Assembly (NCBI GenBank): GCA_020633415.1 | Contig: JACKDQ010000002.1 | Span: forward strand, 558,001 to 622,000 | DNA from: Deltaproteobacteria bacterium | GTDB lineage: Bacteria > Myxococcota_A > Polyangia > GCA-2747355 | Direction of reading: 5' to 3' | DNA length: 64,000 bases | Shown here: one piece after another, positions 59,538 to 64,000 of the stretch | Layout: each line of letters opens with the position of its first letter | How positions within the stretch are numbered: the stretch's first letter is position 1 | Notes under the pieces: model-generated | Told to the model about the DNA's origin: nothing | The model's input: only the letters and a program-made list of their open reading frames with translations | The model's database searches: none | Translations under genes and position numbers: made by a program

Positions 59538-60785
59538 ATGACAAGCAAACGATCGATTCGCTGGAGGTTGCTGCTGCCTGGGTTGGCGCTGATCACGCTT
59601 GGTGGCTGCGGTCCACTATTCTCGGCCAGCCCCGCAAGCAGCGAAATACTTGATGGCCCGATCGATGGCTTGTCCGCGGGACAGCTCGCGGCCTTCCTCG
59701 CCGGAGACGACGCCTTCGCCGAAGCGTTCAGCCCGCAGATGGGACTGGGGCCGGTGTTCAACGAGCGCTCTTGCGTTGCCTGCCATCCGGGGGATGGCCG
59801 CGGCCACCCATCGACAAACTTGACGCGCTTTGGTCGAGGCGACGGTATGCAGCCGGACAAATTCGACTACCTCATACACCTCGGCGGACCGCAGCTGCAG
59901 CCCCACGCGATCCCCGGGTACCAAGGTGAGCGCCTGCCGGCTTCCGCGACGGGAATCTCGGTGCGCGGCGGACCGCTGGTCACCGGCCTGGGACTGATCG
60001 AAGCTATTCCCGACAGCGTGATCCTCGAGCGCGAAGACCCTGATGACCTCGATGGTGACGGAATTAGTGGAAGGGCGAACTACATAGCCCCTCCGGCGTT
60101 TCTCGCGCCGCTTTACGATCACTTTGTTCGACGCGGCACCAAACTGCTCGGTCGCTTCGGGCGAAAGGCGACGGCGATCACGCTGCGGCACCAGACAGCA
60201 AATGCCTACTTCCACGACATGGGCATTAGCAGCGACGCGATCAACAGCGACCCATACAACCCGCAGTTCGGCGGCCCACAAGCCGATCACGCTGCTGACC
60301 CCGAAGTGAGTAGCGCAACGCTGAGCGCCGTCGTGTTCTACCTTCGAACCCTCAGACCACCCGAGCGACACCAACCGAACCGCAGCGACGTCATCTCCGG
60401 AGAGCGACTATTCATTCAAGTCGGCTGCGAGCGCTGCCATCGCCAGTCGATGACTACCGGCGAGAGTCCGATCGCGCCGCTGGCCAACCAAGAGGTCAAG
60501 CTCTACTCCGACCTGCTGCTGCACGACATGGGCAGCGCCCTCGCCGACAACTTTCCCGAGGGCCAGGCAACCGGGCGCGAGTGGCGCACAACACCGCTTT
60601 GGGGCCTCGGCAAGATCGGCAACCTGCTCGGCGGTACAGCCTACTACCTCCACGATGGTCGCACGACGGATCTGCGAGAAGCGATCTTGGTTCATGGCGG
60701 CGAGGCGGAACAAGCGCGCAACGCCTTCGCCACCCTCCCGTCGACTGAGCAGGAACAGCTGCTCAGCTTTTTGCTCTCACTTTGA
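59538..60785 (+). CDS. Diheme oxidoreductase (DUF1111/DHOR) lipoprotein
   Basis: 415 residues. A lipoprotein signal (LITLGGC, Cys24) and two c-type heme sites, CVACH (Cys79-Cys82-His83) and CERCH (Cys297-Cys300-His301), fit the DHOR family. Also seen are LVTGLGLIEAIPDSVILER, DLDGDGISGRANYI (calcium-like loop), GRFGRKATAITLRHQTANAYFHDMG and PLWGLGKIG. Relatives sit beside imelysin-type iron-uptake proteins in Pseudomonas. It would act in the periplasm or on the outer membrane, exchanging electrons. Third gene of the Rieske-porin-DHOR unit. Confidence 0.88.
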   Translation: MTSKRSIRWRLLLPGLALITLGGCGPLFSASPASSEILDGPIDGLSAGQLAAFLAGDDAFAEAFSPQMGLGPVFNERSCVACHPGDGRGHPSTNLTRFGRGDGMQPDKFDYLIHLGGPQLQPHAIPGYQGERLPASATGISVRGGPLVTGLGLIEAIPDSVILEREDPDDLDGDGISGRANYIAPPAFLAPLYDHFVRRGTKLLGRFGRKATAITLRHQTANAYFHDMGISSDAINSDPYNPQFGGPQADHAADPEVSSATLSAVVFYLRTLRPPERHQPNRSDVISGERLFIQVGCERCHRQSMTTGESPIAPLANQEVKLYSDLLLHDMGSALADNFPEGQATGREWRTTPLWGLGKIGNLLGGTAYYLHDGRTTDLREAILVHGGEAEQARNAFATLPSTEQEQLLSFLLSL

Positions 60786-60798
60786 GACACAAAATCCG

Positions 60799-62145
60799 AT
60801 GCCGAGTCACTGGACCACCTACACAACAGCGAACGCGTACCTCAATCAGGGGCTAATCCGCACGAGCTGGCCCGAACCAAACGAGCGTCCAGGATTGTGT
60901 CGGCGCGAGTGGATGGAGCGCTTCCTCGACTTGATCGATCACCCGCAGCGGCATTATCCCGCAGTTCACGTCGCCGGCACATCGGGCAAAGGCTCGACGG
61001 CGACAATGATCGCAGCACTATTGCGCGCCAGCGGATTACGAACCGGTCTGCACGTCACGCCCTATCTGCAGGTCGCCACAGAGAAGCTCGCGATCGACGG
61101 CCACTATGTCAGCGCCGACGAGTTTGCCGCACTGATCGACTGGCTCAGACCCCTCGCCGAGCGATTTCGCGGCCCGGACGTACCGATGCACGGAATCGGC
61201 TCCGTGGCGATTACCCTCGAGTGTTTTCGCCGGCAGCGAGTCGACATCGCTGTGGTCGAAGCCGGTGTTGGTGGTCGCAAGGACATCACGAACGTGGTCA
61301 ACACCAAGGTCGCCGTGATCGGACCGATTGGCTACGACCACATCAAGACGCTCGGCCCGAGTCTCGAGGAGATCGCCTGGCACAAGGCCGGCGTAATTCG
61401 TCCCGGATGCGCTGCCGCAGTGGTCCTCGACGGTGCAGGAAGAGCCGCTGCCGAGGAGCAAGCCAAGCAGGTCGGCGTGCCGCTAACCGTGCTCCGTGCA
61501 GATCGTTACACATATCGACTCGATCACACCGGCCACGCCCGACTCGACTATTTTGGCGACCGCTTGACGATACGCGACGTGCGATTGGCGATGCCGGGCG
61601 CCTTCCAGGCGCAAAACGCCGCGCTGGCCCTGGCAGCCCTTGAGCTGCTCAATGAGCAGCTCCCCGCGCACGACGATCTGGCGGCTGCGCTCGCTGCGGC
61701 ACGATTGCCCGGTCGAGGCGAGTGGTTACAACTCGCCGACGGACCAAAGTTGTTGTTCGATGGCGCGCACAACCCCGACAAGCTCAGCGCACTCGGCCAA
61801 ATGCTCGCCACCGACAAACGACGGATCCACTTGGTCTACGGCACGCTGCGCAGTCATCCCCCCGGGGCTGCAACATTAGCCTTGGCCTCGCGCGCCGCTT
61901 CGCTCACGGTAACCGAGCCCGATGTCTATGCCAAAGCCCCCTGCCCTGCGACTGAGCTGGCGCTGCAGTTTCCCGGAGCTATCGCCGTCGAGCGACCCGA
62001 GGATGCGATCGCTCGTGCCCTCGGGCAGGCCGCCAACGACGACATCGTCTTGGTGACAGGATCGCTCTACCTCGTCGGCCAGGTGCGCAACGCCTACTAC
62101 CCCGCCGAGCAAGTGCTTAGCCAAGGCACCAGCTGGCCAAGCTGA
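60799..62145 (+). CDS. folC: Dihydrofolate/folylpolyglutamate synthase
   Basis: 448 residues from the ATG at 60799; the frame is open upstream into the diheme gene but the Mur-ligase homology begins here. ATP loop VHVAGTSGKGSTATMIAALL, GLHVTPYLQVATEKLAIDG, VVEAGVGGRKDITNVV, GYDHIKTLGPSLEEIAWHKAGVI and LLFDGAHNPDKLSALG are standard FolC motifs. It ligates glutamate to dihydropteroate and folates. It starts 13 bases after the diheme gene in the same direction, so it may be read through from that operon. Convergent with the CheA-like gene, seven bases from its stop. Confidence 0.95.
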   Translation: MPSHWTTYTTANAYLNQGLIRTSWPEPNERPGLCRREWMERFLDLIDHPQRHYPAVHVAGTSGKGSTATMIAALLRASGLRTGLHVTPYLQVATEKLAIDGHYVSADEFAALIDWLRPLAERFRGPDVPMHGIGSVAITLECFRRQRVDIAVVEAGVGGRKDITNVVNTKVAVIGPIGYDHIKTLGPSLEEIAWHKAGVIRPGCAAAVVLDGAGRAAAEEQAKQVGVPLTVLRADRYTYRLDHTGHARLDYFGDRLTIRDVRLAMPGAFQAQNAALALAALELLNEQLPAHDDLAAALAAARLPGRGEWLQLADGPKLLFDGAHNPDKLSALGQMLATDKRRIHLVYGTLRSHPPGAATLALASRAASLTVTEPDVYAKAPCPATELALQFPGAIAVERPEDAIARALGQAANDDIVLVTGSLYLVGQVRNAYYPAEQVLSQGTSWPS

Positions 62146-62152
62146 GCGCCGA

Positions 62153-64000
62153 CTAGGCCAGTCGATCCTTCACGGGCTTGGCGTTCTTTTCGAGCAGGTC
62201 CTCGAGACACTCCAGAACATTTCGCCGATTGATCGGTTTGGCGATAAACGCGTTTGCACCGGCGCTGCGCGCGCGACTGCGATTGTCGGAGCTCGTTCGC
62301 GAGGTGACCACCACGATCGGCAACTCGCGATACTCAGCGCGAGCACGGATCCTGCGGATCAGATCGTAGCCATCAAGGCGTGGCATCTCGAGGTCGGTAA
62401 CCAGAGCGTCGTAGCTGAACTCAGTCAGACGCTGTGCAGCGTCCCAACCGTCGACGACAAGATCTACGCTAAATCCGGCGCCGCGTAAGACGATCGCCAA
62501 CGCCTCGCGAACAGCACGTGAATCGTCAGCGACCAACACGCGCTTTCGTCCGACCCGCGGATGCAATCCCGTACGCTGTCGATAGCCTTGCCTAACCAAG
62601 TCAGCAAGAACCGCCACGTCTAGCAGCAATTGGACCTTGCCCGATCCGGAGACCGTGGCGCCAGAAAATAGCGAGATCGGCGACAACGCGCGCCCGAGCT
62701 TCTTGACAACGACTTGACGTGGACCAACTAGCCGCTTGCAGCCCAAGGCAAAGCGCATATTTCCCGACGAGAGCACAAGAAACAGCCGGCGGGCAGCTCC
62801 CCCTTCGGCCGGAGCACTTCGCTCAGCACCACCTCCAACCACATTGCCCCAATCCAACACCGGCAACCGACCGTAGCGCGTTTCGACGGTAAGGAATCCG
62901 TCTGCGTCGGCCTGCAGTGCCTCGTGACCGACGTTTGCCACGCCGACGACATGAGCGACGGGCACACCGTAAATCTCGTCGCGAATCTCGAATAGCAGCG
63001 ATTGCGAAACCGCGCTGGTCAGCGGCAACTGCACGCTGAACGTCGTTCCGCGACCAGCCTTCGAGGTCACACGAATGTCTCCACCTAGCGCCGCGATGCT
63101 GCGCCGGACCACATCAAGGCCTACACCGCGACCTGCCAGGGTGTCGACTTGCTTGCGCGTAGAAAAGCCGCTGCTGAAGATGATGTCCTGGATTACCTCG
63201 GCGCCATCGCTCGAGTGCTCAGCGGCAGCGATGCGCCAACCTTGGGCTTGCGCTTCAGCACGCAGCCTGTCGGTATCGATCCCCGCACCGTCGTCGCCCA
63301 CTTCGAGCGTCAACATGTCGCCGAGATGGCGCGCTGAGACGCGAATCGTTCCGACTTCCGGCTTGCCCGCGCGACGTCGTTCCTCCGGTTGCTCGATACC
63401 ATGAGCCACGGCGTTGCGAATCAGATGGATCAAGGGGTCGGTTATCTTCTCGACGATCGTGCGATCGATCTCCGTCGCCTCTCCCTCGGTGACCAGCTGT
63501 AGTTTCTTGCCTTCGCTCCGTCCCAAATCCTCCAGAGGTCGCTGCAATCGAGCATACAGCCAGCGAATCGGCATCATGCGCATCCGCGTCAACGATCGCT
63601 CTAGGCCGCGGACAGTACGACGCACAGCCTCTGTGTCCTCGCCAAGCGCGGTAAGCGCTCGCTCGAGGCCAATCGCTGTATCGGCGATCTCCAGATCGAT
63701 TTCGGCAAGTCGCGATACGGCAGACTGCTGTTCCGTATCGTGTAAGTCTTCGATCGCCCCCCGCAGTACACGCCGGCTGAGCTGAAGATCGCGCGTCAGA
63801 GCGCGCAGCTGCTCGACACGGCGCTCGATCCGTGTGCGGTCGATGACCAACTGACCGACGATGTTGATCAATCGCTCGAACGAGCCGACACCCACGCGGA
63901 TTTGCGCGACCTCTCCTCGCCGCTCCACTGCAGCGCGGCGCTCGGCCTGCCGTCGCTCATCGGCGTCACTAGCCTCCTGCGCTGACGGCGCGCTGCCGAT
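62153..64000 (-). CDS. CheA-type hybrid histidine kinase with C-terminal receiver (5' end outside window)
   Basis: The frame is open to the window edge, so the phospho-accepting Hpt domain lies outside. Present are the dimerisation helices (FERLINIVGQLVIDRTRIERR), CheA-type catalytic domain with DPLIHLIRNAVAHGIEQPEER (N box), GDDGAGIDTDRL, GFSTRKQVDTLAGRGVGLDVV (G boxes), a CheW-like regulatory domain (EIRDEIYGVPVAHVVGV) and a receiver (RVLVADDSRAVREAL, Asp in ALVTDLEMPRLDGYDLI, Lys in FIAKPINR). This is a CheA-REC fusion as used in alternative chemosensory or pilus-motility systems. No mcp, cheR or cheB gene is in view. Confidence 0.93.
   Translation of the reverse strand: MGSAPSAQEASDADERRQAERRAAVERRGEVAQIRVGVGSFERLINIVGQLVIDRTRIERRVEQLRALTRDLQLSRRVLRGAIEDLHDTEQQSAVSRLAEIDLEIADTAIGLERALTALGEDTEAVRRTVRGLERSLTRMRMMPIRWLYARLQRPLEDLGRSEGKKLQLVTEGEATEIDRTIVEKITDPLIHLIRNAVAHGIEQPEERRRAGKPEVGTIRVSARHLGDMLTLEVGDDGAGIDTDRLRAEAQAQGWRIAAAEHSSDGAEVIQDIIFSSGFSTRKQVDTLAGRGVGLDVVRRSIAALGGDIRVTSKAGRGTTFSVQLPLTSAVSQSLLFEIRDEIYGVPVAHVVGVANVGHEALQADADGFLTVETRYGRLPVLDWGNVVGGGAERSAPAEGGAARRLFLVLSSGNMRFALGCKRLVGPRQVVVKKLGRALSPISLFSGATVSGSGKVQLLLDVAVLADLVRQGYRQRTGLHPRVGRKRVLVADDSRAVREALAIVLRGAGFSVDLVVDGWDAAQRLTEFSYDALVTDLEMPRLDGYDLIRRIRARAEYRELPIVVVTSRTSSDNRSRARSAGANAFIAKPINRRNVLECLEDLLEKNAKPVKDRLA

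Noticed and set aside
1..64000. tRNA, rRNA, CRISPR array, prophage or integrase genes
   Set aside because: No cloverleaf sequence, repeat-spacer array, or phage or recombinase motif was recognised on either strand; a covariance-model scan would be needed to exclude small RNAs.

Overview
The window looks like a chromosomal segment of a GC-rich, Gram-negative deltaproteobacterium, most probably Myxococcota. The support is domain content rather than any marker gene: a receptor whose C-terminus matches the conserved MXAN_5187-type domain, a secreted CARDB protein ending in a MYXO-CTERM-like Cys/membrane helix/Arg tail, a PEGA-tailed Ser/Thr kinase, several FHA proteins, sigma-54 signalling, a pilMNOPQ cluster and many lipoproteins of myxobacterial style. 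I found no rRNA, tRNA, CRISPR array, IS transposase or prophage; the segment is mostly stable housekeeping and signalling genes with a few accessory pockets.

Layout. 1-6 kb: end of a HAD phosphatase, a frameshifted lipoprotein, an acyltransferase, and a translationally coupled pair of secreted lipoproteins (transglutaminase-elicitor/somatomedin-B protein and clostripain-type protease). 6-8 kb: a non-coding stretch with a 30-bp perfect palindrome, then a CARDB surface protein split by a frameshift. 8-15.3 kb: orphan sensor kinase, xseB, dxs, an FHA-GGDEF cyclase and a Slt70-like lytic transglycosylase. 15.3-24 kb: type IV pilus assembly operon pilM-N-O-P-Q plus a lipoprotein, an XRE regulator with a good promoter, and an NtrC-type regulator. 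24-31.7 kb: vWA lipoprotein, second FHA-GGDEF protein, a PolX-type polymerase with a decayed PHP domain, a small MshEN-like protein, glpK, and a sigma factor preceded by a textbook sigma-54 promoter. 31.8-39.5 kb: mostly envelope proteins of unknown role, a HAD phosphatase and a GT2 glycosyltransferase.

39.5-48 kb: ffh, a TPR lipoprotein with a tail-anchored tandem-FHA protein, RNase HI with a zinc finger, mrp with a DUF971 gene, and comEC. 48-55 kb: a cupredoxin-like protein with the MXAN_5187-type receptor, glutamate-cysteine ligase with a coiled-coil protein, and the PEGA kinase. 55-57 kb: HAD phosphatase and membrane proteins, then three tandem palindromes and a terminator. 57-60.8 kb: a DtxR/FeoA metalloregulator divergent from a Rieske-porin-diheme oxidoreductase operon. 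60.8-64 kb: folC and a CheA-REC hybrid kinase that runs off the end.

The best candidates for something undescribed are the Rieske-porin-diheme cluster beside a metalloregulator, the coupled transglutaminase-like/clostripain lipoproteins, and the polymerase X that keeps its polymerase aspartates but has lost most PHP exonuclease metal ligands. Pilus assembly, cyclic-di-GMP synthesis, phospho-threonine signalling and competence-type DNA uptake genes lie close together, which fits a surface-associated life style, but any functional link between them is inference.
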